A stretch of DNA of 13,759 nucleotides, from contig JBFKOL010000088.1 in NCBI GenBank assembly GCA_041628815.1, positions 1 through 13,759 of the forward strand, written 5' to 3'. Source of the stretch: JBFKOL01 sp041628815. GTDB lineage: Bacteria > Bacteroidota > Bacteroidia > Chitinophagales > Saprospiraceae. A model generated the notes under the pieces. It saw only the letters and a program-made list of their open reading frames with translations. It had not been told where the DNA came from and made no database searches. The translations under genes and the position numbers were made by a program. Shown in pieces: positions 1 through 8,513 of this stretch; positions within the stretch are counted from its first letter, which is position 1; each line of letters begins with the position of its first letter.

Positions 1-1173
1 GAACTGACCCGCTTCAATGGCTTCACTAGGGGTAGCGGCCGAGGGACTAAAGGTCTCCATTCGCTTGTCGAGGTACAAACGATCCAGTAGCTTTTGTATG
101 GGAACAGGATAGAAATCGCTATCGCCCAGGTGAGTGGCGCGATCGGCATAAGTGCGTCTTTCTGCTTCAATCATCAGATGGACTGACTGCGTCGTGTGGA
201 ATCCATATTCTTCGACTGGAAATGGCTCTATACTACCCAACAATTGCAACAAGGCAATGCCTCCACTCGATGGAGGGGGCATTGATACAATCTGGTGTCC
301 TCGATAAGTACCTGTCACCGGTTTTCGCCAAACGGCATCGTAACTTTTTAGATCGTCGTGTGTCAGGATGCCTCCTCCCCGCCGCATTTCTGCAACGATG
401 CTGTCTGCAACCCAACCTGTATAAAATCCACCATCCCGGTGATCCCGGATCGCTTCCAAGGTGCTTGCCAACTCAGGTTGAACCAAAAGGTCTCCTTCGC
501 TCCATTCTCCATCCTTGACAAACCGGGTAGGCCTGGTGTTATAATCAAGAAACCTCTGTCGCGATCGGTTTAAATTGCGGGCCTCCGAAGTGGTAAGGTA
601 TACGCCATCGGCAGCGAGATCTATGGCTGGTTGTATCAATTTTTTCCAATTCCGCAGTTTGCTGTATTTATCAAATGCCTTAACCATACCATCTACGCTG
701 CCAGGTACTCCCGCGGCCAGATGACCGTTGATGCTGAGTCCTTCAATGACATGTCCGGAAGAATCCAGGTACATATCCCGAGTGGCAGAAGAGGGTGCGG
801 TTTCCCTAAAATCCAACGCATCTGTTGTGCCGTCTGCATTGCGGATGACCATAAACCCACCTCCTCCAATATTGCCGGCCACGGGGTAACACACCGCAAG
901 TGCAAACTGAGTGGCGATGGCCGCATCTACCGCATTACCACCTGCACGAAGAATATCAAGACCTATTTCACTGGCAGCCGGATGCGCGGTGGCAATGCCT
1001 GCCCGGTCCGCAATGATTTGCTTTTCAATCAAATAGGGTTGCGGCGATTTTTCCGTCATACCACTCCTGCAGGACATAAATCCAACAAGAGTGAAAAACA
1101 AGAGGAACAAGATGGCAGGAATACGTTCTTTTACGCCGGCTGCTTTCACCAGCAGGTTGTCACGATGGCTCAT
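1..1173 (-). CDS. ggt: Gamma-glutamyltransferase, lipoprotein type (3' part beyond window)
   Basis: Gamma-glutamyltransferase (glutathione hydrolase) cleaves gamma-glutamyl bonds of glutathione and related peptides outside the cytoplasm. The first 391 codons lie in the window and the frame runs off the left edge. Visible motifs are GGNAVDAA (78-85), GNIGGGGF (100-107), DFRETAP (121-127, with Arg123 matching the substrate-binding Arg of the family) and MPPPSSGG (298-305). The N-terminus is hydrophobic and ends in FMSC with Cys35, a plausible lipobox, so the protein is probably a lipoprotein. Family members are about 550-580 residues and autocleave at a Thr just beyond this point, so only most of the large-subunit part is visible and the nucleophile cannot be checked. 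The ATG at 1173 overlaps the stop of the LON-domain gene as ATGA, which suggests translational coupling. No frame disruption is visible. The family call is secure; the lipoprotein reading is inference. Confidence 0.93.
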   Translation of the reverse strand, partial: MSHRDNLLVKAAGVKERIPAILFLLFFTLVGFMSCRSGMTEKSPQPYLIEKQIIADRAGIATAHPAASEIGLDILRAGGNAVDAAIATQFALAVCYPVAGNIGGGGFMVIRNADGTTDALDFRETAPSSATRDMYLDSSGHVIEGLSINGHLAAGVPGSVDGMVKAFDKYSKLRNWKKLIQPAIDLAADGVYLTTSEARNLNRSRQRFLDYNTRPTRFVKDGEWSEGDLLVQPELASTLEAIRDHRDGGFYTGWVADSIVAEMRRGGGILTHDDLKSYDAVWRKPVTGTYRGHQIVSMPPPSSGGIALLQLLGSIEPFPVEEYGFHTTQSVHLMIEAERRTYADRATHLGDSDFYPVPIQKLLDRLYLDKRMETFSPSAATPSEAIEAGQF

Positions 1174-1802
1174 AAGGATGTGGGTGGTAAATTTTCAAAA
1201 TGTCCATTCATCTGTATTTTCTTCCGCATTTCCTCCATCTCTTTGACACGTGGAATGAGTTTGTCGAGGTGGTCAAGCATATAACGCTGTCTTTCAACCT
1301 CTCCAACAATTTGCAGAAAGTGATATTCCTGGGTTTGGTTGAATCCCACTTTGTGTGCAATGTCAAATGTAATCTGTAACCTCTTCAACTCCTTGGGAAG
1401 CTTCTTGATATTCATAAACCCATAAAGGTCCTTAAGTCTATGGATGATTTCTTCATACAGCACCGGATCGCCTTCGGTCTCCCAATAGAGTTCCTCGATG
1501 TATCCTCCAGGATACAGTTTATTTTTCATTTTGGGAAGAAACCTCTTCACCTCGAAAGGAACAAGTCCAACGGTCTTTATGTCCATACTGCCATTTTGAT
1601 AGGTCTTCACTATTTTATCAAGCATGACAGTACTGCCAAAATCCAGCTTTCTCTCTTTTTGATAGAAAGGTATGCCAAAAATTAATCCTTCCGACTTGCA
1701 ATCGTGGATCAATTGTTTATACCGCGGCTCAAAGATGTGCAGATTGAGCTTTTCACGCGGGTAAACCACAATTTCCAATGGGAATAAAGGGATCAGTTTC
1801 AT
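1170..1802 (-). CDS. Stand-alone LON substrate-binding (LON N-terminal) domain protein
   Basis: A 210-residue protein that resembles the N-terminal substrate-binding domain of Lon protease but has no AAA+ or protease domain. The opening MKLIPLFPLEIVVYP followed by LNLHIFEPRYKQLI (residues 18-31) is the usual LON-domain start, in which a strand leads to the 'FEPRY' motif. The middle has GIPFYQK and a beta-rich core. The C-terminal half is helical and charged. No signal peptide is present, so it should be cytoplasmic. Such small LON-domain proteins are common in bacteria; their role is not well defined, and binding of unfolded protein is only an inference from Lon. It lies 36 bp after sppA and overlaps ggt by 4 bp, so the three genes are probably cotranscribed. 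Family assignment is firm; function is open. Confidence 0.9.
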   Translation of the reverse strand: MKLIPLFPLEIVVYPREKLNLHIFEPRYKQLIHDCKSEGLIFGIPFYQKERKLDFGSTVMLDKIVKTYQNGSMDIKTVGLVPFEVKRFLPKMKNKLYPGGYIEELYWETEGDPVLYEEIIHRLKDLYGFMNIKKLPKELKRLQITFDIAHKVGFNQTQEYHFLQIVGEVERQRYMLDHLDKLIPRVKEMEEMRKKIQMNGHFENLPPTSL

Positions 1803-1838
1803 GCAGCAAAACTAAATGAACTCTCTGATTCCGGCTAC

Positions 1839-3584
1839 CTACCAATCGATCATATGAAAAGGCAATCTCGCCTGAGGTTCTTCGGTTGCCCTGTGAATTT
1901 CATCCAGAAGTCTAGAAACATCCCTGGATAAGCGTGTAGGTGTGTCAAAACCCAACCAACCACGCGTTTCCGTACCGGCCATGAGTTCCGTCAGGAGTTG
2001 CTCGTAAAATGTTTTCGTGATGACAGGGTATTCGAGGATTTTATACTCGTCCAAACCTGCCTCAGATGCCGCTATGGCTATGGCGTCGTCAAGGCTGCCC
2101 AGAGTATCCACCAGGCCGGCTTGGACAGCCTGTCGACCACTCCAAACCCTTCCCTGTGCAACTTCCTCGATTTCATCTGTAGACAAGTCTCGTCCTTGGG
2201 CAACGACATTTTTGAATTGGGCATAAATCCGCTCAGTCTCATTCATGAGCAGGAGATTGTCATCGTCACTGCGGGAGACCAGGCTGGAGTACATAAAGGT
2301 GCGCTTACCGGTGCCAATCGTGTCCCAATTGATGCCCAGCTTTTCAGTGAATAATTCGTTCATATCCGGGATCATTGAGAAAACACCTATGGAACCAGTG
2401 AGGGTGGTCGGCTCCGAAACAATTTTATCTGCGCCGGCACTGATGTAATAGCCTCCAGAAGCTGCATAGTTTCCAAAAGAAGCAATGACCACCTTGTCCT
2501 TTTTGATTTCTTCGATTTTTTTCCAAAAGACATCTGACGTAAAACTGCTTCCTCCAGGAGAGTTGACACGCAATACCAGGGCCTTGATCCTCTTGTTATT
2601 TTTGATGCGATCGAGAATCTTGCCATAGCGTTCCATGGAGATTACTCCTTTCTGATCACCAGAAAAACCAATGTCTCCTTCGGCGTACAAAACAGCCACG
2701 CGATCGTCATGATTCGGATTACTTAGCCTTGCTGCCTTTTTGTAGGTTTGAAGGTCAACATAATTGATTTTGTCATCATCCAGTTTGACCTCCATCCTTT
2801 TTTCAAAATCTGACCAATACGCTAACTCATCCACCAGGCCAAGATCGAGGGCATCCATTGCATTGTTGGAAAGCCCTTCAACTATAACATTCATCACATC
2901 ATCTGCCTGAGGGCGATTTTTACTGATGTGTGTGACATAGGCTCTCTGGTATTCATTTAAAAATGACATTGTCTGAAACCTGTTGGCCTCAGAAGACTCT
3001 GAAAGGTAAAATGGTTCCACAGCACTTTTATACTTTCCGGCATAATAGACATCAAAGTCAATCCCTGTCTTTTCACTGAATGATTTGAGATACGGGGTGA
3101 GCATCCCAAAACCCCTCATATCCACAATTCCGTTGGGGTTTAGGGCAATGCTGTCAGCCGCTGAAGCCAGCAAATAACCCGATTGTGTAAAATAGTTGCC
3201 ATAAGCCCAAACAAATTTTCCCGATTCAGCAAACTCTTTCATTAAATTTGAAAGTGTCAGGGCAGCCGTTGGATTCAGCAAGACAGATTCTGTCTTGAGT
3301 AGTATACCAGAAATATGGTCGTCTTCGGCAGCGTGTCTTATAAGCTTCCTGACATCATTCAATCCTATGAACTCTTTTTCGTTGAACGAAAATTGACCCT
3401 GAACCACGTTGTCGGTCAATTCTGGCATGAATTGATCGAACTTGAGCTCTAAAACAGAATTCTTTGCCACCTTGTATTTGGGGGCACTGCCAGCACCAAT
3501 GGCAAATAGGACTAGGAAGAGTACACCCATGGCCAGCAGGGTGCCAAAACAGGATGCGAAAATGAATTTTACGAATTGTTTCAT
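1839..3584 (-). CDS. sppA: Signal peptide peptidase SppA, long (67K) form
   Basis: SppA is a membrane-anchored serine protease that degrades cleaved signal peptides. The 581-residue length fits the two-domain 67K form. Residues 8-31 form one hydrophobic N-terminal membrane anchor. The N-terminal S49 half carries YKSAVEPF with the catalytic Lys at 186. The C-terminal half carries YAASGGYYIS with the nucleophile Ser at 376, followed by PTTLTGSIGVF (392-402). Both members of the Ser-Lys dyad, placed on separate halves as in the Escherichia coli enzyme, are therefore present. RVNSPGGSS (339-347) is the conserved strand-loop ahead of the active site. It is the first gene of the likely sppA-LON-ggt transcript and is divergent from the T9SS cargo gene. 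The start is the ATG at 3584, directly before the basic n-region and the anchor. Confidence 0.96.
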   Translation of the reverse strand: MKQFVKFIFASCFGTLLAMGVLFLVLFAIGAGSAPKYKVAKNSVLELKFDQFMPELTDNVVQGQFSFNEKEFIGLNDVRKLIRHAAEDDHISGILLKTESVLLNPTAALTLSNLMKEFAESGKFVWAYGNYFTQSGYLLASAADSIALNPNGIVDMRGFGMLTPYLKSFSEKTGIDFDVYYAGKYKSAVEPFYLSESSEANRFQTMSFLNEYQRAYVTHISKNRPQADDVMNVIVEGLSNNAMDALDLGLVDELAYWSDFEKRMEVKLDDDKINYVDLQTYKKAARLSNPNHDDRVAVLYAEGDIGFSGDQKGVISMERYGKILDRIKNNKRIKALVLRVNSPGGSSFTSDVFWKKIEEIKKDKVVIASFGNYAASGGYYISAGADKIVSEPTTLTGSIGVFSMIPDMNELFTEKLGINWDTIGTGKRTFMYSSLVSRSDDDNLLLMNETERIYAQFKNVVAQGRDLSTDEIEEVAQGRVWSGRQAVQAGLVDTLGSLDDAIAIAASEAGLDEYKILEYPVITKTFYEQLLTELMAGTETRGWLGFDTPTRLSRDVSRLLDEIHRATEEPQARLPFHMIDW

Positions 3585-3663
3585 GATTCTCTTGTGAAAT
3601 TGTCATTAGTACCCGGAGGATTTCCGTTCGCAAGATGCCGAAAAGTCCTTTTTATCGAACCAT

Positions 3664-3678
3664 TCTTTAGACTAAAGA
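3664..3678. promoter_or_regulatory. Operator-like perfect dyad in the divergent spacer
   Basis: TCTTTAG, one central A, then CTAAAGA: a perfect 7-bp inverted repeat with a 1-bp centre. It is too tight to be a hairpin and looks like a protein-binding site. It lies in the 100-bp spacer between sppA (minus) and the T9SS cargo gene (plus). A Bacteroidota-like -7 box, TCTTTTTG (3680-3687, consensus TAnnTTTG), directly follows it on the plus strand. No good -33 box was seen. The regulator is unknown. Confidence 0.35.
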
Positions 3679-3684
3679 TTCTTT

Positions 3685-6600
3685 TTGAAGGATCGCAGGA
3701 CCAAATATCATCATTTCAGGAGTAACATGTTGCTACTCATGGCTCTCATTTTTATTTTCATCCAACGCTCGGAGGGCCAAATGTATACTAAGTCTTCCGA
3801 AACGACCGGGCTGAATGCAGCGACCATAGTTGGCAACCACTTCCTGGGTGCTGGCGTAAAAGTCATCGATGTCAGGTACCGCGGGTCAGCAGAGTCAATG
3901 GGCATCTTCACAGAAGATACTGCGGTGATCGGAATGGAGTCCGGTATAGTAATGTCCACCGGATGGGTTGATTTGCTGCAAAGAAACAACGATAAAGACA
4001 ATACCAGTTCTTCTGGCCGGTGGACCGAAAAGGTGAGTGATCCCCACCTCGAAGCGCTGTCTGCATATGAACTGCACGATATGGCCATTTTGGAGATAGA
4101 CATAGTTCCCCGGAGCGACTATATTGAATTCAGATATGTATTTGCATCAGAAGAATATCCCGAATTTGTCTGCTCGCAATTCAATGACCTTTTTGGATTG
4201 TTCATTTCCGGTCCCTCACCCGTCGAAGGGACCTATCAGGCTGTCAACATGGCGCTGGTAGGTGAAACGAACCAGACAGGAGCGGGAATTAATGCGTTTC
4301 CGGTTGCCACCAATACGGTCAATCCGGGAGTGCCGGGAAGCGCAATTCCGGACAGCCGTTGCGAAAACATGCAAGAGTCACTCGACTTTTCTCACCTCTA
4401 CAATGACAACAAGGATGGAAAAGGATTTACCCTGGATGGATATTCAGATATTCTAACTGCTAGGATACAGGTAATACCTTGCGAAACATATACGGTAAAA
4501 ATGGCGGTGGCCGATAGCTGGGACGCGAACTACGACAGCGCTGTATTTCTGGAAGCCAACTCCCTGCGCAGCGAAGGCACCTCTCTGGCGGCGATTGGGA
4601 ATGGTCCTTCCAATATTGTTTTCCCGGGTTCAGGAAAGGTTGGTCTTGAGCTTACGGTCCACGAAACGGATGCCATCGACCGCAAGGTAGCGTTGGGGAT
4701 GGATGATCATACAAGAAGCATCATGGAGAGTGGTTTCATTACACTTAGTAAATCACATTTCGAGATTGGAGCTGGTGTAATTAGTGACCGCATTTTCCTC
4801 GAACCGTACGACATACACAATTCCGCAGAATTGCATGTACTGCGTTTTTTTGCCGATGACGGCACGTGTTCCATTGATACGGCAACAATCGTTTTGAGAC
4901 CCGATCCTATCAACAGCCACATTGCGGTCCTCGATTCGTCCACATTGTGTCACAATGAATTACCGCCGTTGAAATTTGAACATGTTGCCCAACCATGGGT
5001 CTTTGTAGCCGATGATACTTCGAATGTTTCCAGTTTGCTCATTCAATCAAAGGATATCATTGGTGTCAGGGAAGTACACATGCCGCTGATGCTCAACTTA
5101 AGACCCAAGGTATGCTTCACTCCGGTGCGCTGGACCGGTGGAGGCAGTGCGAAATTGTCTTTGCACAGTCCATCAGGTGAAGTCTTCAAATGGCGCAGCG
5201 ATCATTTCCACACTGCAGATAACCCGCCAAGGCAAGAATGCAGCGATGGCCTCATTGCGGTTCAACAACATCACGAACCCCCGGATTCCTCGCTGTACAG
5301 ATCGGATCAAGCATATTCATTGGTTGGCCGCTGGACCTTGTTGGTGGAGCAAAATGATGCGATTCTACCACTCGAGACTTGGTCGTTACAATTTGAAAAT
5401 CCATGGGAAGCCACTTTCATGTATTATGACCTGGATGGAGCCGAGGTCGGACCTGAAAATAGGAATGAATCCGACACCCTGGTTGTACGGGGTTTTATCA
5501 ACCACACTGTAAAAACAGATACTGTAGTCATAAGGAGGTGGCCGTCCATACCAACGGTTAGGGATTTGGCTTGTTACCAAATTGATCGAGATACTTTGGT
5601 GTTCACATGGGACAAACAAGACCACCTTACCTATGTTGTGACTGCCGAAGGAAATTCTTGGGCCCAGGATTCGACGGAAGTATGGTTCTCGGATTTGTCG
5701 GCGGATAAGTTGGTAGAATTCAGCATTACTCCTGAATTTGAAGGCTGTAAAGGGGAAACTGTCATAACAACTTGTAAAACGCCTCCCTGCCCAACAGAAA
5801 AAAGCATAGACCTTAAGGTTTTACCTCCACCTTCGTGGTGCATCAATCATGGGTCGATCCTCATTAACACCGATATCAACAACTGGCCGTTGACCTATAT
5901 CCTGAATGGAGAAACATTCGACATGGATTCCATGGTAATGGTGCCTGTCGGGGATCATGAAATATCCATAACAGATCGTTTTGGATGCGAGGAGACTTTT
6001 AAAGTCAATATGACAGCGTCAGACACTATGTTGGTCAATGTAATAGCTTCGAAAGGCCTGTGCGGGGTTCCGGCCGAAACACGAATAGACATATCTGATC
6101 CACAAAAGGTGCAAAAAATTGAATGGTCCAATGGACATTTCGGCCCTCAGACTTCCTTCGACACAGGAGGGATGCACTTTGTCTGGGTTGAAGACGACTA
6201 TGGTTGCAGTGTACTTCATAATTTCAAAGTATACCAGACTCAACCAATTGAAATCACTCAATGGAGCATTACTGATGCCAGCTGCCATAATGCCTCCGAC
6301 GGAAAGATTCAGTACGATATTTCTGGTGGTAATGGCATTTATTCGGATATCATTAAGTCTCTCCATTCCAATGAGGTAAAAACCAACCTATTGCTGGCAC
6401 GAGGAGAGTATTCACTCGAGATTTCAGATACGGATGGATGCGGGTATCAACGCGTCTTTTTTGTAGATGCCCCTGCCGAACCTGTCATCCAGGCCCAAAT
6501 AAAGAATGTGAGTTGCAAAGACGGCTCCGACGGTTCTGTTTACTTGGATGCAAAAAATATGAGAGAGCCACTCTCAGTATATGATGATGCCGGAATGTTG

Positions 6601-7485
6601 AAAGGCAGAGAGGTGCTTGGTCTCAAGCATGGAACATACAACTTCACCTTAGTCGACAGTACGGGATGCAGCGCTCGTACTACCATTGTGGTAAGTGAGC
6701 CCCGTGAATATCTTGAAGTTGCGTTCGAACAAGAACCTCCTCGTTGCATCGAATCCAATGACGGAGCTATCCGGGTGTCGGTAACGGGTGGAGTAGGACC
6801 TTATACCACAGTGGTACAACAAGCGGGCAAAATATTTACACACGATGCATTGCCCCATGGTTTCTTTACTTTAAATGTGCTCGATGCGGCTGGATGCGAG
6901 GTGACGGTCGAAGACATATATCTCAATAGACCTGATTCCCTTTGGATCGATCTGGAATTGGATACAGCCGTCAATGAAGGTGAAAATGTAAAGGTCGTAG
7001 CCAGCTATGGAGGAAACCAGGGTGAAGTGAACGTGGACTGGAGGTCAGACCCGCATGGTGTGGTACCATGTAATGCCTGTGATCAATGGGAAGTCCGTCG
7101 GATATCGGAATCATTCATTGTCCAGGTTCATATCCAGGACAGCATAGGCTGTAGAGCCATGGATGAAAAGAAAGTTTTTGTAACTAAATCAAATCATATC
7201 GCAATACCTGAAGCTTTTACCCCGAATGACGATGGGGTCAACGATCTACTGACCATATTTGGGACTCCAGGAACCATTGTTCACAATTTTAAGCTGTTTA
7301 CCTATGGCGGTGTCATCGTGTATGCAGTTAAAAATGTTGATGTCAATGATATACTGGAAGGCTGGGACGGGCGGTTCAAAGGTATTGAAATGCCGGCGGG
7401 ATCCTATGCCTGGGTGCTTGAAGTGACTTTTCCCGATGGCAGGAACGATACATTCCATGGTGCTACCCAACTTGTCAGGCAATGA
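3685..7485 (+). CDS. Large T9SS cargo protein: choice-of-anchor L, SprB-like repeats, gliding-motility C-terminal domain
   Basis: A 1266-residue secreted surface protein. A basic n-region and hydrophobic stretch (15-27) form the signal peptide. Residues about 40-295 match the choice-of-anchor L domain, with VFASEEYPEF (152-161), DLFGLFISGP (168-177) and late AVADSWDANYDSAVFLE. Residues about 470-570 look like a proprotein-convertase P domain (LHSPSGEVFKW, then GRWTLLVEQ and LETWSLQF). About 620-710 resembles a fibronectin III fold. Five repeats of 65-75 residues follow (about 714-1085), each ending in a D-x-x-G-C turn (DRFGC, DDYGC, DTDGC, DSTGC, DAAGC); the last three are clear SprB repeats. 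The end (1174-1266), opening IPEAFTPNDDGVNDLL, is the gliding-motility-associated (type B) T9SS sorting domain. The start shown is TTG. An ATG at 3727, with AGGAGT at 3718-3723, is an alternative, but it would remove all basic residues from the signal peptide. The ligand is unknown; adhesion is inference. Confidence 0.9.
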   Translation: MKDRRTKYHHFRSNMLLLMALIFIFIQRSEGQMYTKSSETTGLNAATIVGNHFLGAGVKVIDVRYRGSAESMGIFTEDTAVIGMESGIVMSTGWVDLLQRNNDKDNTSSSGRWTEKVSDPHLEALSAYELHDMAILEIDIVPRSDYIEFRYVFASEEYPEFVCSQFNDLFGLFISGPSPVEGTYQAVNMALVGETNQTGAGINAFPVATNTVNPGVPGSAIPDSRCENMQESLDFSHLYNDNKDGKGFTLDGYSDILTARIQVIPCETYTVKMAVADSWDANYDSAVFLEANSLRSEGTSLAAIGNGPSNIVFPGSGKVGLELTVHETDAIDRKVALGMDDHTRSIMESGFITLSKSHFEIGAGVISDRIFLEPYDIHNSAELHVLRFFADDGTCSIDTATIVLRPDPINSHIAVLDSSTLCHNELPPLKFEHVAQPWVFVADDTSNVSSLLIQSKDIIGVREVHMPLMLNLRPKVCFTPVRWTGGGSAKLSLHSPSGEVFKWRSDHFHTADNPPRQECSDGLIAVQQHHEPPDSSLYRSDQAYSLVGRWTLLVEQNDAILPLETWSLQFENPWEATFMYYDLDGAEVGPENRNESDTLVVRGFINHTVKTDTVVIRRWPSIPTVRDLACYQIDRDTLVFTWDKQDHLTYVVTAEGNSWAQDSTEVWFSDLSADKLVEFSITPEFEGCKGETVITTCKTPPCPTEKSIDLKVLPPPSWCINHGSILINTDINNWPLTYILNGETFDMDSMVMVPVGDHEISITDRFGCEETFKVNMTASDTMLVNVIASKGLCGVPAETRIDISDPQKVQKIEWSNGHFGPQTSFDTGGMHFVWVEDDYGCSVLHNFKVYQTQPIEITQWSITDASCHNASDGKIQYDISGGNGIYSDIIKSLHSNEVKTNLLLARGEYSLEISDTDGCGYQRVFFVDAPAEPVIQAQIKNVSCKDGSDGSVYLDAKNMREPLSVYDDAGMLKGREVLGLKHGTYNFTLVDSTGCSARTTIVVSEPREYLEVAFEQEPPRCIESNDGAIRVSVTGGVGPYTTVVQQAGKIFTHDALPHGFFTLNVLDAAGCEVTVEDIYLNRPDSLWIDLELDTAVNEGENVKVVASYGGNQGEVNVDWRSDPHGVVPCNACDQWEVRRISESFIVQVHIQDSIGCRAMDEKKVFVTKSNHIAIPEAFTPNDDGVNDLLTIFGTPGTIVHNFKLFTYGGVIVYAVKNVDVNDILEGWDGRFKGIEMPAGSYAWVLEVTFPDGRNDTFHGATQLVRQ
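3718..3723 (+). promoter_or_regulatory. Shine-Dalgarno-like AGGAGT before the alternative start of the cargo gene
   Basis: AGGAGT lies 3 bp before the ATG at 3727. It would favour a 1252-residue product over the TTG start at 3685. The spacing is short, and ribosome sites of this kind are uncommon in Bacteroidota, so it does not settle the start. Confidence 0.3.
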
Positions 7486-8513
7486 GGTGGTGTACAATGA
7501 TAGCGGCACTTTTCTTTTTCCTGGATTCTTTCAGCCAGTCCCCAACTTTTTACATCCATCTAAATCCAGGAATTGAAACACCGGCTTCGTTGATGTATCA
7601 TAAAGGTGAGGGAGGTGTATTATCAGTCGGGCACGTTCGTTCTTTGTCATCACAAAAGAATGTGGGACTTAAGAATGTCCAATTCATTTATTATCGTGGC
7701 TGGTGGGATCAACATTCAAAAAATCACTGGGCGGTCGGTGGAAAGTTAGAAAAGGCTGGCGGTGCACAATCGAGCCATTGGTTAGGAAAAGCAGAGCTTT
7801 CCCTGGTTTTCGCTAAACGATTATCATCGCGCAGATCATGGCATCATCATCTTTCTATTGGTTCCTCCTTGGCCCGGAATTTTTTCATGCTGAATCAGCG
7901 CAATTATTGGTTCGGCACACAATACAACTTAGAAAAACAATACGTCGATCGGACATTACCAAATCTCGAAAATCCAGGGTTACTGGAATTTGAAAATTTT
8001 AGCACGACGACTTTTACAGCAGGAATTGCCTGGTGGGCAAAAAGCAGAATAAACGGTGACAGTTGGACTGCCGGTATCGACTGGGAATATATAGGACAGC
8101 ACTTTGGTACTCAAGAAGTACCCTTGCAAGCGTTTGACAACATAAAGTGGACCGGTCATTTATCCTGGAATAGGTTTTTCAGGAAAGACATTGCAATGGT
8201 CTCTTCGATGACTTTTGAAAGTCATTCGCCCTTCCTGGCGATTGCACCTCGCATGGGATTGTTATCCAGACTGTCCAGTGTAGAGGAAAGTCTTTGGCTA
8301 CAAGTATCTGGCACCTTACTAATGACAGAACACACATACGGCTTTGGGCTGACTTTCATACGAATCGCTACAGATGTGCAGATTAACAAGTTGGGATGGT
8401 CCGTTTTTTATGGAATACCAGTAGGGGGGCTTGCAGATAAGAGATTGACAGGTAACATGGGCGTTAAACTGGTCTATCGACCTGGGGCTTCTCCACCGTT
8501 GACGTGGCGTTAG
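7482..8513 (+). CDS. PorP/SprF-family type IX secretion system outer-membrane protein
   Basis: A 343-residue beta-rich protein with an N-terminal signal peptide (basic MRW, then a hydrophobic stretch to about residue 19). PorP/SprF proteins are outer-membrane beta-barrels. SprF is needed for secretion of the adhesin SprB, and relatives usually sit beside cargo with type B C-terminal domains. Family-like features are the early FYIHLNPGIETPASL segment (a variant of the usual N-terminal 'NPA' region), repeated alternating Gly/aromatic strands, and the final GNMGVKLVYRPG strand. Its ATG overlaps the cargo gene's TGA as ATGA, so the two are almost certainly one operon with coupled translation. This makes the product the likely dedicated partner of that cargo. 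The protein is slightly longer than many relatives. The exact function within the family is inferred from context. Confidence 0.87.
   Translation: MRWCTMIAALFFFLDSFSQSPTFYIHLNPGIETPASLMYHKGEGGVLSVGHVRSLSSQKNVGLKNVQFIYYRGWWDQHSKNHWAVGGKLEKAGGAQSSHWLGKAELSLVFAKRLSSRRSWHHHLSIGSSLARNFFMLNQRNYWFGTQYNLEKQYVDRTLPNLENPGLLEFENFSTTTFTAGIAWWAKSRINGDSWTAGIDWEYIGQHFGTQEVPLQAFDNIKWTGHLSWNRFFRKDIAMVSSMTFESHSPFLAIAPRMGLLSRLSSVEESLWLQVSGTLLMTEHTYGFGLTFIRIATDVQINKLGWSVFYGIPVGGLADKRLTGNMGVKLVYRPGASPPLTWR

Noticed and set aside
631..1284. 217-codon plus-strand open frame
   Set aside because: It is antisense to ggt and the end of the LON-domain gene, both of which show clear family motifs. Its translation has no recognisable domain.
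3711..4103. 130-codon minus-strand open frame
   Set aside because: It lies opposite the choice-of-anchor L region of the cargo gene and reads as low-quality Ser/Met-rich sequence.
5824..6940. Tandem DNA repeats or phase-variable tract in the cargo gene
   Set aside because: The repeats are visible only at protein level; the nucleotide sequence is diverged, so slippage is unlikely.
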